Shown in pieces: positions 9,393-18,012 of a stretch of DNA of 64,000 nucleotides. Position 1 is the stretch's first letter; every line of letters starts with the position of its first letter. Source of the stretch: Flavobacterium nackdongense (GTDB lineage: Bacteria; Bacteroidota; Bacteroidia; Flavobacteriales; Flavobacteriaceae); NCBI RefSeq assembly GCF_004355225.1, contig NZ_CP037933.1, positions 2,046,001 through 2,110,000 of the forward strand, in the 5' to 3' direction. Both the position numbers and the translations under genes were made by a program. The notes under the pieces are model-generated. The model searched no databases and was not told the origin of the DNA. It saw only the letters and a program-made list of their open reading frames with translations.

Positions 9393-11429
9393 TTATTCTA
9401 ATCTATAAAATCCCTTTTCGTCAGTAGCGTGAAAAGGGATTTTTGCTTTTAAGCAAGTCACTTTCCATAATTTTTGAATGGTTTTGTAATTCGAGGCATC
9501 GGCTACAACTATTTTAGGTTTTGTGGTTTGTAAAAACCGTTCCAAATTTATTTTTGGAGATTGAGTAAAAACCACAATATCTGGACGAATGGACGTCGGA
9601 TACACTCCTAAACTGTCCAAAATCAGGATTTTGTTTCCCTTAAAGTACATCAGGTTTTGTAATTTTTTCTTTGAACTCAAACGGCTAAAATTCCCTGTCA
9701 AATAAGTTGAAAATGTTTTGTTTTTTGAGACAGTTTTCAAAAGACTGTCATTGGCATACAAACTGACCTTATCCCCCTTTCGTTCCGCAATAAGAGTGCT
9801 TTTCTTTGAATTGAAAATCACTAATTCATTCTGATTTTGAATAATCCAATGTTTGGATAAATATGAAATTTGTAAAATAATTAGGGCAACTAATGTCAAA
9901 GCTAGTCTGTTGAAACTCGGTTTTTTGAACCAAATAATGGAGCTGATAATCAATAAATACAAACTCAATAGCAACAGCCAATTGAACGGAATATCCCGAA
10001 AGATGAATTGCTCAAAAGAGGCGATTGTATTGATAATTTTGTTTAAAAAGTAAATGCTCCATTCCAATGATTTGGCTAAAATAATAGGAACATAATCGAA
10101 GGCTGCCAAAACCATAACCAAAACACCCAAGCCCATAATCACGCTCAGAAACGGAAGAATTACCAAATTAGTCAGGAAAAACAAGCCCGGAAATTGATGA
10201 AAATAATAAATACTCAAGGGCAAAGTGCCAATTTGTGCTGCGAAAGAAACGGTCAAAATTTCCCAAAAGTAATACACAATACTGTTTTTTGGTGTCCAAA
10301 GTTGCGACAATAAAGGTTGCAACCAAAGAATAAAAAACAAGGCAATATAACTCAATTGAAAGCCCACATCAAACAAAAATGAAGGTTCAAAGAGTAAAAT
10401 AAGCAACATCGAGACTAATAAAGTATGGAATATATTCGTGCTTCGTCGCAGATACATCCCGATAGCCACAAACGAAAACATCGTAACCGAGCGAAGTACC
10501 GAGGGAGCCAAACCGGCAATTAATCCAAAGGACGACAGCGAAACCAGAATAATTATCAACTTGATAAACGAACCTCTTTTAGTGTTGGGAAATGGCTTCA
10601 AAAGATAAGTAACAAACAGCAATATAAATCCAATATGCAATCCCGAAACAGACAAAATGTGTACTGCACCAGCAAATTGATAATCCTTGATAATCTCCGG
10701 CGAAATATCTTGTTGTTGTCCCAAAATCAAGGCAATGGCAACATTCAATTCTGCTTTGTTGAATTGGATTTTTTCTAAATTCCGAATGATTTTCGTTCGC
10801 AGTTTTGAGGTATAATACCAAACATCTTTTTCGATAATTGAACCCATTTTGATGTCCGACGCATCGGCATACATTTGTGCATATATTTTTTTGCCTTCGA
10901 GGTATTTGCCATAATCAAATTGGTTCGGATTTTTGGACGGTTCATTTTTGTATAAACTTCCGTCGATTTGCAAATGGGTCCCAATTTCAAAAGCGTGATT
11001 TAGGCTGTCTTTTCGAATATTCAATAAAATTCTTCCCGTTTTTACGGATTGATCTACCTGGTTTACGATAGTAATATAGCGGTCGTTGTAACTAGAACTA
11101 CGCAGTTTTTCTCTAATGGTAACCGTCACCGAATGCGGTTTGTCGAATAGTGCTTTGTGGTGTATATAATTGCTTTTTTGAAAAGCATTGGTATGAATAA
11201 TTTGTGTAGTCGTGCCAATGCTAAAAGCAAGAAAATAAGTAGCAAGACCAATATAGATTGGATTTACAACTTTATTTTTTGCTATGAAATGCGCTGTGGC
11301 GAAAGCAAAAAAGGTGATGAAAAGTAATATAAAGGAAAATTGTGGACTCGGTTGAAAATAAAAGGCGAAGAGGATTCCTATGATAAAACCTATTGTAATT
11401 CTTGCCAAAGGAAATTGTAATACTTTCAT
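9393..11429 (-). CDS. comEC: ComEC/Rec2-family DNA uptake channel
   Basis: This 678-residue inner-membrane protein corresponds to the channel that passes single-stranded DNA into the cytoplasm in natural transformation. Visible parts are N-terminal membrane segments, an extracytoplasmic OB-like DUF4131 domain (about residues 95-200), and the Competence domain with the signature LSVSGLHIGFIL around residue 260, then several membrane segments. The last 150 residues resemble the metallo-beta-lactamase region but lack the metal-binding HxHxDH motif, as is common in Bacteroidota members. The 3' end carries the hairpin that probably terminates the convergent thioredoxin gene. Confidence 0.9.
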   Translation of the reverse strand: MKVLQFPLARITIGFIIGILFAFYFQPSPQFSFILLFITFFAFATAHFIAKNKVVNPIYIGLATYFLAFSIGTTTQIIHTNAFQKSNYIHHKALFDKPHSVTVTIREKLRSSSYNDRYITIVNQVDQSVKTGRILLNIRKDSLNHAFEIGTHLQIDGSLYKNEPSKNPNQFDYGKYLEGKKIYAQMYADASDIKMGSIIEKDVWYYTSKLRTKIIRNLEKIQFNKAELNVAIALILGQQQDISPEIIKDYQFAGAVHILSVSGLHIGFILLFVTYLLKPFPNTKRGSFIKLIIILVSLSSFGLIAGLAPSVLRSVTMFSFVAIGMYLRRSTNIFHTLLVSMLLILLFEPSFLFDVGFQLSYIALFFILWLQPLLSQLWTPKNSIVYYFWEILTVSFAAQIGTLPLSIYYFHQFPGLFFLTNLVILPFLSVIMGLGVLVMVLAAFDYVPIILAKSLEWSIYFLNKIINTIASFEQFIFRDIPFNWLLLLSLYLLIISSIIWFKKPSFNRLALTLVALIILQISYLSKHWIIQNQNELVIFNSKKSTLIAERKGDKVSLYANDSLLKTVSKNKTFSTYLTGNFSRLSSKKKLQNLMYFKGNKILILDSLGVYPTSIRPDIVVFTQSPKINLERFLQTTKPKIVVADASNYKTIQKLWKVTCLKAKIPFHATDEKGFYRLE
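9408..9450 (+). terminator. Terminator of the thioredoxin-like gene, inside the comEC coding end
   Basis: A 12-bp perfect stem (aaatcccttttc, 9408-9419; gaaaagggattt, 9431-9442) with an 11-base loop is followed by ttgctttt on the plus strand. It lies within the last codons of the convergent comEC gene. Confidence 0.65.
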
Positions 11430-11452
11430 AATGATAAAAGTACGAAATTTTT

Positions 11453-11663
11453 AATACGAACCCGTTGGGTGTAATTCAATTTTTTTTAAACACATAGAGT
11501 CATAGGTTTTAATTAATTTTATTAAGACGCTTCGCGTGATTTTAGTAAATCATAGCTATGTGAACCCAAGAACTGGGCTATCCAACTCTTTTTTCTATGA
11601 TTCTATGCGTTTCAATTTTACTATTTCTAAAAATTTAATAATTTCACCCAACGAGTTAATACG
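11453..11663. mobile_element. MITE-like element, copy A, with 6-bp target duplication
   Basis: The element spans 11459-11657 (199 bp). It opens with AACCCGTTGGGTG and closes with CACCCAACGAGTT, terminal inverted repeats that agree at 12 of 13 positions. Both sides are flanked by the direct repeat AATACG (11453-11458 and 11658-11663). A second inverted pair inside (AAACACATAGAGTCATAG and CTATGATTCTATGCGTTT) makes the whole an imperfect palindrome around a core with cccaagaactggg. No open frame inside looks like a transposase. It lies between the start of comEC and the end of lpxB. Confidence 0.8.
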
Positions 11664-11701
11664 AAGTAACTTTGAAAATCTTGATGTTTCGAAAAAACAA
11701 A

Positions 11702-12814
11702 TTATTTCAAATCTCCTACGATCAATTTTGCCGTTTTCTCACTGGCACCAATGCCGCCCAATTTATTTTCTAATTCCTCGTATTTTTTCAATAGATTTTG
11801 ACGGTACTTGGTATCTAAAATCTGCTGCAGTTCTTCACGAATGCGTTTTGTGTTGCAGTCTCCTTGAATCAATTCGGTCACCACTTCCTCATCCATAATC
11901 AAGTTGACCAAGGAAATATATTTTAAGGTAATAATGCGCTTGGCAATTTGGTACGAAATCCAACTTCCTTTATAACAAACCACTTCAGGCACTTTGAAAA
12001 GCGCTGTTTCTAATGTTGCCGTTCCCGAAGTGACGAGTGCTGCGGTGGCATTACTCAACAAATCATAGGTTTTATTCGAAACAAATTTGATGTTTTCATT
12101 GGTAATAAAATTTTCATAAAATGAAAATTCTTGACTGGGCGCACCAGCAATCACGAATTGGTAATCGGGAAATTCCTTAACAACACTCAGCATCACCGAT
12201 AGCATCTTGGTAATTTCCTGTTTGCGGCTGCCTGGCAAAATGGCAATAATAGGTTTGTCATTCAATTGATTTTCTGTTCTAAAAACAATCGAATCTTTGG
12301 CTGGATGATTATGAATGGCGTCAATCAAAGGATGACCAACAAATTCCACGGGATAATGATGTTTCTTTTCATAAAAATCTTTTTCGAACGGCAGAATTAC
12401 ATACATTTTATCGACATCGCGTTTGATTTCGGTAATACGGTTTTCTTTCCAAGCCCAAATTTGTGGTGAAATATAATAATGTGTTTTAATACCTTGTTCT
12501 TTCGCCCATTTGGCAATCCGCAAATTAAAACCCGGATAATCGATGAAAACCAGCACATCGGGTTGAAAATCTGAAATGTCTTTTTTGCAAAATTTGATGT
12601 TATTGAGAATAGTTTTCAAATGAAACAAGACTTCTACAAATCCCATAAAAGCCAATTCGCGATAATGTTTGACCAAAACGCCGCCCACATTTTGCATCAA
12701 GTCGCCTCCCCAAAACCGAATATCGGCGGTAGGATCTTCTTTGTACAAGGCTTTCATCAAATTGGAACCGTGCAAATCGCCCGAAGCTTCCCCTGCAATA
12801 ATGTAGTATTTCAT
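11702..12814 (-). CDS. lpxB: Lipid-A-disaccharide synthase
   Basis: A 370-residue GT19 glycosyltransferase that joins UDP-2,3-diacylglucosamine and lipid X to form the lipid A disaccharide at the inner membrane. The N-terminal MKYYIIAGEASGDLHGSNL is the classic LpxB start. Other family landmarks are FIDYPGFNLRIAKWAK, YYISPQIWAWKE and the UDP-binding segment LPGSRKQEI, and toward the C terminus SGTATLETAL. Length is normal. The gene follows a small membrane protein gene by 45 bases and surE beyond it, an order often seen in flavobacteria. MITE copy A begins 45 bases after its stop codon. Confidence 0.95.
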   Translation of the reverse strand: MKYYIIAGEASGDLHGSNLMKALYKEDPTADIRFWGGDLMQNVGGVLVKHYRELAFMGFVEVLFHLKTILNNIKFCKKDISDFQPDVLVFIDYPGFNLRIAKWAKEQGIKTHYYISPQIWAWKENRITEIKRDVDKMYVILPFEKDFYEKKHHYPVEFVGHPLIDAIHNHPAKDSIVFRTENQLNDKPIIAILPGSRKQEITKMLSVMLSVVKEFPDYQFVIAGAPSQEFSFYENFITNENIKFVSNKTYDLLSNATAALVTSGTATLETALFKVPEVVCYKGSWISYQIAKRIITLKYISLVNLIMDEEVVTELIQGDCNTKRIREELQQILDTKYRQNLLKKYEELENKLGGIGASEKTAKLIVGDLK

Positions 12815-12859
12815 TATACTGTTTAATCAAAAATTAGTTTTTCAGAAGCTATAAAAGAG

Positions 12860-13132
12860 CTATGCAAATATCGTGAAAATCGCGATGCAAATTACTGCCA
12901 AAACCACGCCTCGAGCCATCATTTCCTTATTCATTTTAAGCAAAATGCCAAAGGCAATTAAATCAAGAATTGCGCCCAAGGTGATTAATTTGCCCAATTT
13001 CCCTTCCGATTTCATACTTTGGATACCAGACATAAAATCGAAGTCAGTAAAAAAAGTAACAAAGAGGAAAATTCCCAAAACACAAGCTATTATTCCTATT
13101 ACAAAACCAATCAATATATCTTTTTTATTCAT
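12860..13132 (-). CDS. Small membrane protein between surE and lpxB
   Basis: This 90-residue protein has three hydrophobic stretches: residues 7-28, 49-64 and 73-90. A short polar loop (MSGIQSMKSEGKLGK) separates the first two. I do not recognise a family with a known job. Its location between surE and lpxB with short gaps (71 and 45 bases) suggests one minus-strand transcript. Products at this place in related genomes are normally listed as hypothetical membrane proteins. Confidence 0.7.
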   Translation of the reverse strand: MNKKDILIGFVIGIIACVLGIFLFVTFFTDFDFMSGIQSMKSEGKLGKLITLGAILDLIAFGILLKMNKEMMARGVVLAVICIAIFTIFA

Positions 13133-13203
13133 ATTTGTAAATTTTTATTTGTCAGCGGTCAAATATGGTATCGCTTTCATATATTGGTGTTTGCTATCGC
13201 AAA

Positions 13204-13998
13204 CTATTTGTCAGTGGCGATTTCATTCCATTTCCAGGTGTTAAGTTGCTGAATAGCGTGATGGGCCGTCAGGTCGAATTGCACAGGGACTACAGAAATA
13301 TAGCCATTGGCAAGTGCCCATTCATCGGTATCTTCGCCTTGATCTTCATTGATAAATTCACCCGTTAGCCAATAGTAATCTCTGCCTTGAGGTGTTTTTC
13401 GCTTGTCAAATTTTTCAATCCATAGGGCTTTTGCCTGACGACAAATTTTTATTCCTTTGATTTCTTTTTCTTCCAAATTTGGAAAATTTACATTCAAAAC
13501 CACACTTTCGGGCAGTCCTTTTTCCAAAACTTCTAAGGTAATCGATTTGATAAAGGATTTAATGGGTTCAAAATTGGCATTCCATCCATAATCCAAAAGT
13601 GAAAATCCAATGGCGGGAATGCCTTCGATTCCAGCTTCAACAGCAGCGCTCATCGTTCCGGAATAAATCACATTGATAGAGGAATTCGAACCGTGATTGA
13701 CACCGGAAACGCACAAATCGGGTTTCCTTTTCAGGATTTCGTTAGTGGCCAATTTTACACAATCCACAGGAGTTCCAGAAGTGCTGTATTCCTGAATAGC
13801 TTCGGTATCACCAGAAATTTTATTGATAAACAAGGTGTTATTGATGGTAATCGAATGTCCGGTGGCACTTTGTGGACTGTCCGGGGCAACGACCACGACC
13901 GTCCCAATTTCTTTCATAACGGAAATCAAAGCGCGGATGCCAGGTGCCGAAATCCCATCATCATTGGTTACTAAAATAAGTGGCTTGTCTTGATTCAC
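13204..13998 (-). CDS. surE: 5'/3'-nucleotidase SurE
   Basis: This 264-residue metal-dependent phosphatase hydrolyses nucleoside 5'- and 3'-monophosphates and helps stationary-phase survival in other bacteria. The N-terminal LILVTNDDGISAPGIRAL carries the metal-binding Asp pair. The further conserved segments are APDSPQSATGHSIT, with the conserved serine, and VSGVNHGSNSS, with the conserved asparagine. Length is at the family norm. A TAATTTTG -7 element lies at 14064-14071, giving a leader of about 60 bases. Confidence 0.95.
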   Translation of the reverse strand: MNQDKPLILVTNDDGISAPGIRALISVMKEIGTVVVVAPDSPQSATGHSITINNTLFINKISGDTEAIQEYSTSGTPVDCVKLATNEILKRKPDLCVSGVNHGSNSSINVIYSGTMSAAVEAGIEGIPAIGFSLLDYGWNANFEPIKSFIKSITLEVLEKGLPESVVLNVNFPNLEEKEIKGIKICRQAKALWIEKFDKRKTPQGRDYYWLTGEFINEDQGEDTDEWALANGYISVVPVQFDLTAHHAIQQLNTWKWNEIATDK

Positions 13999-14063
13999 AA
14001 TTAATCTGGTTTTAAATTACAATTTATTTCTAAAAAAAATCTGAATTTATGTTAGCAAAGAAA

Positions 14064-14071
14064 CAAAATTA
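14064..14071 (-). promoter_or_regulatory. -7 promoter element (TAATTTTG) of surE
   Basis: The minus strand reads TAATTTTG, matching TAnnTTTG, 66 bases before the surE ATG. No good -33 TTTG is seen, so it is a moderate call. It would drive surE, the small membrane gene and lpxB. Confidence 0.35.
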
Positions 14072-14190
14072 ATCGTGTTCGAAGATTATTCCTTTTATAA
14101 AAAGAACAATTTTATATCTTTAACAAAATTTTATAGGAGGTTATACTAACGATGGCATAGTTTTTACCGTAATTTGGATTTTGAATATTT

Positions 14191-16455
14191 ATGGATACAA
14201 TTATTAACTTTATGAAAAGAAATTATAAAATCCTCATAGCCGTTGTCTTAGTTTCGGCAACTTTATTTGCGTTTAAGATGAATTCTTTTAAAAGCGAAGA
14301 TCCCGAAAAGGACAAAATGCTTTTAGAATTATTGACGTTTGTAATAGAAAAAGGGCATTATAATCCCGCGAAAATTGATGATGTCTTTTCTAAAGGCGTT
14401 TACAAAGATTACATTGAAGCTTTAGACCCTTCGAAGCGATTTTTCTTGCAATCGGATATTGACGAATTTGCTAAATACGAATTGCTTCTAGACGATCAAT
14501 TACTCAGTAAAGATTTGAGTTTTTTCAATTTGACGTACAATCGTCTGATGAAAAGAATGGACGAAGGAAAGGGTTTATACAAAGAGATCCTCAGTTCTCC
14601 CTTTGATTATTCAATCGATGAAACTTTCAATACCGATTATGAAAAGGCGCCGTATGCCAAAAATGCAGCGGAATTAAAAGAAAGATGGCGCAAGCAAATC
14701 AAGTTGTCGACGCTTTCTTCATTGACCGACCGTTTGAAAATTCAAGAAAATAAAGAAAAAGGAATTGTCGAAAAAGAGAACAAAAATGATTCAGATATTC
14801 TGAAGCCTGGAGAGTTTGCTGACACGGCAATCCCCACAGATAAAGACGCCTCGACCGATGGAAAGCCTAAATCTTTTGAAGAACTAGAAAAAATTACACG
14901 CGAAAGTTCTTTAAAATCCTTAGATGAATACTTTGGTTTTATGAAGGAATTAACCCGCGATGATTGGTTTTCGGTGTTTATCAATTCGATAACCGCACGC
15001 TTTGATCCGCATACAAATTATTTTCCACCCGAAGAAAAAGAGCGTTTCGATGTGAGCATTAGCGGTAAATTTGAAGGAATTGGAGCGCGTCTTCAAAAGA
15101 AAAATGATTTTACTGAAATTACCGAACTTATCTCGGGAGGTCCAGCTTGGCGAGGAAAACTACTCGAGGCCGGCGATGTGATAATGAAAGTCGCTCAGGG
15201 TAAAAATGAACCGGTCGATATTGTAGGAATGCGTTTAGACGATGTGGTTAAAAAAATCAAAGGGCCAAAAGGATCTGAGGTTCGCTTAACTGTGAAAAAA
15301 GTAGATGGTTCTATCAAAACCATATCGATCATTCGAGACATTGTAGAAATTGAAGAAACCTATGCTAAATCGAGTATTGTAGAGAGAAATGGCGTAAAAT
15401 ATGGTGTCATTTATTTGCCTAAATTTTATATTAATTTCGAAGACAGAAATGGTCGTGACGCCGGAAAAGACGTTGCTGCAGAAGTTGAATTATTGAAACA
15501 AGCAGGAGTCAACGGAATCGTTCTTGATGTTCGTGATGACGGTGGAGGTTCACTGTCGACCGTTGTAGATATTGCCGGTTTATTTATCGAACAAGGGCCT
15601 ATCGTACAAGTGAAATCGGCCGGCAGACAAAAAGAAGTTTTGTATGATCGTGATAAAAAAATCGAATGGGATGGGCCTTTAGTAATAATGGTCAATAGTT
15701 TTTCGGCTTCGGCATCTGAGATTTTGGCCGCAGCCATACAAGATTACAAAAGAGGCATTATCATTGGTAGCAAGCAAACTTATGGTAAAGGGACGGTTCA
15801 AAATGTAATCGATTTGAATCAATTTGTGCGAAGCAGTGACAAAGGTGATTTAGGCGCTTTGAAAACGACTACCCAAAAGTTTTATAGAATCAATGGAGGT
15901 TCGACCCAACTTGAAGGGGTAAGCAGCGATGTGGTTATGCCGGACCGCTATGCCTATCTAAAAATGGGAGAACGCGATGTAGATAATGCGATGCCTTGGG
16001 ACAAAATAGACGCTGCTCCTTATAATCTTTGGACCAACAACGCCAAATTTAGCAAAGCCATCGCCGACAGTAAAAACAGAATCGCGCAAAATCAACAATT
16101 CAAATTGATTGAAGAAAATGCCAAATGGATCGACGAAAGAAGCAAAGAAAATAACTATAGTTTAAAATTCGAAAACTTCAAAAAGAATCAGAAAGCCATT
16201 GAGGAAACCAATAAAAAGTTTAAAGCAATCGCAGATTACGATTATCAATTAAAGTTTTCTTCTTTGCCGCAGGAAGCCGAAGCTATGAAAGCCGATATTT
16301 CTCTGAAAGAAAAGAGAGAAAGATGGCACGAGAGTTTGTCTAAAGATGTTTATGTCGAAGAAGCCTTGAATATTTTAGACGATTTGCAAGCAAAACCCGT
16401 GTTGAAAAAATCGACTCCAATTACATTAAAAAAAGACAAACAAGTTAAGTCATAA
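14191..16455 (+). CDS. prc: Carboxy-terminal processing (tail-specific) protease, S41A
   Basis: A 754-residue periplasmic protease that trims or degrades proteins from the C terminus. An N-terminal membrane anchor or signal lies at residues 12-27, followed by a Tsp/Prc N-terminal helical domain with the FFLQSDIDEF signature, a PDZ domain (about 260-360, with LISGGPAWRGKLLEAGDVI) and the S41 catalytic domain. The serine-lysine dyad is S507 in SASAS and K533 in YGKGTVQ. ATGs at 14191 and 14212 are both possible; the second gives MKRNYKIL, a more usual signal start. The nuclease gene follows 11 bases later, so the two are likely co-transcribed. Confidence 0.93.
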   Translation: MDTIINFMKRNYKILIAVVLVSATLFAFKMNSFKSEDPEKDKMLLELLTFVIEKGHYNPAKIDDVFSKGVYKDYIEALDPSKRFFLQSDIDEFAKYELLLDDQLLSKDLSFFNLTYNRLMKRMDEGKGLYKEILSSPFDYSIDETFNTDYEKAPYAKNAAELKERWRKQIKLSTLSSLTDRLKIQENKEKGIVEKENKNDSDILKPGEFADTAIPTDKDASTDGKPKSFEELEKITRESSLKSLDEYFGFMKELTRDDWFSVFINSITARFDPHTNYFPPEEKERFDVSISGKFEGIGARLQKKNDFTEITELISGGPAWRGKLLEAGDVIMKVAQGKNEPVDIVGMRLDDVVKKIKGPKGSEVRLTVKKVDGSIKTISIIRDIVEIEETYAKSSIVERNGVKYGVIYLPKFYINFEDRNGRDAGKDVAAEVELLKQAGVNGIVLDVRDDGGGSLSTVVDIAGLFIEQGPIVQVKSAGRQKEVLYDRDKKIEWDGPLVIMVNSFSASASEILAAAIQDYKRGIIIGSKQTYGKGTVQNVIDLNQFVRSSDKGDLGALKTTTQKFYRINGGSTQLEGVSSDVVMPDRYAYLKMGERDVDNAMPWDKIDAAPYNLWTNNAKFSKAIADSKNRIAQNQQFKLIEENAKWIDERSKENNYSLKFENFKKNQKAIEETNKKFKAIADYDYQLKFSSLPQEAEAMKADISLKEKRERWHESLSKDVYVEEALNILDDLQAKPVLKKSTPITLKKDKQVKS

Positions 16456-16466
16456 AGCCGGTTTTA

Positions 16467-17306
16467 ATGAATATACCAGCAGTGAACAAAATAGTAACGC
16501 TTCAGAAATTCAAATTAAATTTCTGGAGCGTTGTTCGTTTTGTAATATTCAGTGTTTTTTTGTTTGGATTAGTATCAACTTCGAGTTTTGGTTGTAAAGA
16601 CGTAGCAAGCGAGCCAGTAAGTCAAAAACCATTGTTCGATTATTTGCCCAGTTCCACCACAAATCAAATGGTGAAACACTATTATTATACTTTATCGTAC
16701 AATGAAAAATACGAACAAGCCGAATGGGTTGCGTATGAATTGAAAAAAAGTTATGTGAGAAGCAGCAATTTCGAAAGGCCCTATTTCATCGAAGACCCAA
16801 AAGTAAAAACAGGCTCAGCCGATTGGCGCAATTATAAAAAATCGGGCTATGACAAAGGGCATCTTTGTCCGGCTGGTGATATGGAATTTGCTATTAATGC
16901 TTATAATGATACTTTTTTTACTTCGAATATTTCGCCTCAAAAACATGATTTCAATGGTGGAGTTTGGAACAGATTAGAGCAAAAAGTACGTTATTGGGCT
17001 ACTAAATATGATGGCGTTTATGTCGTTACGGCGGGAGTTTTACAACCTAATCTAAAAACAATTGGTCAAGAGAAAGTTTTGGTTCCCAATTATTTTTATA
17101 AAATTTTGTTGGACAATTCTAACGGACAATACAAAATGATCGCTTTTTTGGTTCCAAACGCCAAAAGCAACAAACCATTATATGAATTTGTAGTTTCTGT
17201 GGACAGCATCGAAAAAATCACAGGAATTGATTTCTTTCCCAAACTAGACGATAAAATCGAAAAAAGTTTAGAGAAAAATAGCGATTATAAGGCTTGGAGT
17301 TTTTAG
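16467..17306 (+). CDS. Secreted DNA/RNA non-specific endonuclease (NucA/NucG family)
   Basis: A 279-residue nuclease of the beta-beta-alpha-metal family. A hydrophobic N-terminal signal covers about residues 20-42. Right after it lies FGCKD; C43 could be lipidated, which would make this a surface or periplasmic lipoprotein. The catalytic motif DRGH appears as DKGH (129-132, general base H132), followed by LCPAGDM and SNISPQKHDFNGGVWNRLE with the metal-binding asparagine. The family cleaves DNA and RNA without sequence preference and could serve nutrient scavenging or degradation of external DNA. It follows the tail-specific protease by 11 bases. Confidence 0.9.
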   Translation: MNIPAVNKIVTLQKFKLNFWSVVRFVIFSVFLFGLVSTSSFGCKDVASEPVSQKPLFDYLPSSTTNQMVKHYYYTLSYNEKYEQAEWVAYELKKSYVRSSNFERPYFIEDPKVKTGSADWRNYKKSGYDKGHLCPAGDMEFAINAYNDTFFTSNISPQKHDFNGGVWNRLEQKVRYWATKYDGVYVVTAGVLQPNLKTIGQEKVLVPNYFYKILLDNSNGQYKMIAFLVPNAKSNKPLYEFVVSVDSIEKITGIDFFPKLDDKIEKSLEKNSDYKAWSF

Positions 17307-17386
17307 TTCTTCAAAAATAAAGCGACATCCTTTTTAAGAACGTGGCTTTTTGACTTGTTTTGTTTGCTCAATTTTGTGGGTACGAA

Positions 17387-18008
17387 GTCAGGAGACATTT
17401 GCACAGCACAATCGACTTTTAATAACTTTCTCCTTGGCGAGAAGACTTCATACATCTGGGTAAATTATAGTCTAACTATTTTAGATGTCTTTTTTGGATT
17501 AACATTGATTTTCCAATCATTCTTTTTTATATAATTACGTGACACATATATTATTTGCTCAATATCATAATTCTCAGATGGCTTTTCAACACGTTTTTTA
17601 AGAATAGCTTCTTTGTTATAGATCAAAATTACTAATGTATCATTCTTAAAACCTCTATCCCAGCTCCCAGAAGTGGTAATTTTTTTACTACTATATGGTA
17701 AGACTTGATATTCATAAAACTCAAAATTATCAATCGCTATCTTGTTATTATAAATAGAAGTATCTTTAGACCATAATCTGTCACTAATAACTAGAGATAG
17801 GTTTGTTCTGTTTATAATTGTCAATCTGTTATCATAAGGATCACAACTCACAAAGGAAATGAACATAAATAGAAATATGCAATTTTTCATATTATGGTAA
17901 TGAGTGAATGGTTTTATAGTAAAAATATAGTCTTTCTAATCCGCTCTCCGAAGTGTTCATTATAATAGATATTGTTGTTTATAGGATTCTGTGCGAATGT
18001 CTCCGACT
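17387..18008. repeat. Imperfect inverted repeats flanking a lipoprotein orphan
   Basis: 17391-17406 (ggagacatttgcacag) is the reverse complement of 17989-18004 (ctgtgcgaatgtctcc) with one mismatch. An additional gact match lies just inside or outside each arm. The arms enclose about 580 bases containing one lipoprotein gene. The right arm runs up to the stop codon of rodA. Confidence 0.5.
17465..17890 (-). CDS. Small lipoprotein of unknown function
   Basis: This 141-residue protein starts with a short lipoprotein signal (lipobox FVSC, C16) and continues with DPYDNRLTIINRTN, a common opening in small Bacteroidota lipoproteins. The rest is beta-rich with many isoleucine, asparagine and lysine residues. 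I recognise no domain. It is transcribed toward the nuclease gene and stands alone between imperfect inverted repeats, which suggests an inserted cassette. It is even richer in A and T than its neighbours. Confidence 0.6.
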   Translation of the reverse strand: MKNCIFLFMFISFVSCDPYDNRLTIINRTNLSLVISDRLWSKDTSIYNNKIAIDNFEFYEYQVLPYSSKKITTSGSWDRGFKNDTLVILIYNKEAILKKRVEKPSENYDIEQIIYVSRNYIKKNDWKINVNPKKTSKIVRL

Positions 18009-18012
18009 CTCA

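Noticed and set aside
11536..11898. Plus-strand open frame of 120 codons
   Set aside because: It covers half of MITE copy A and the antisense of lpxB; no family likeness, and its start lies inside the repeat.
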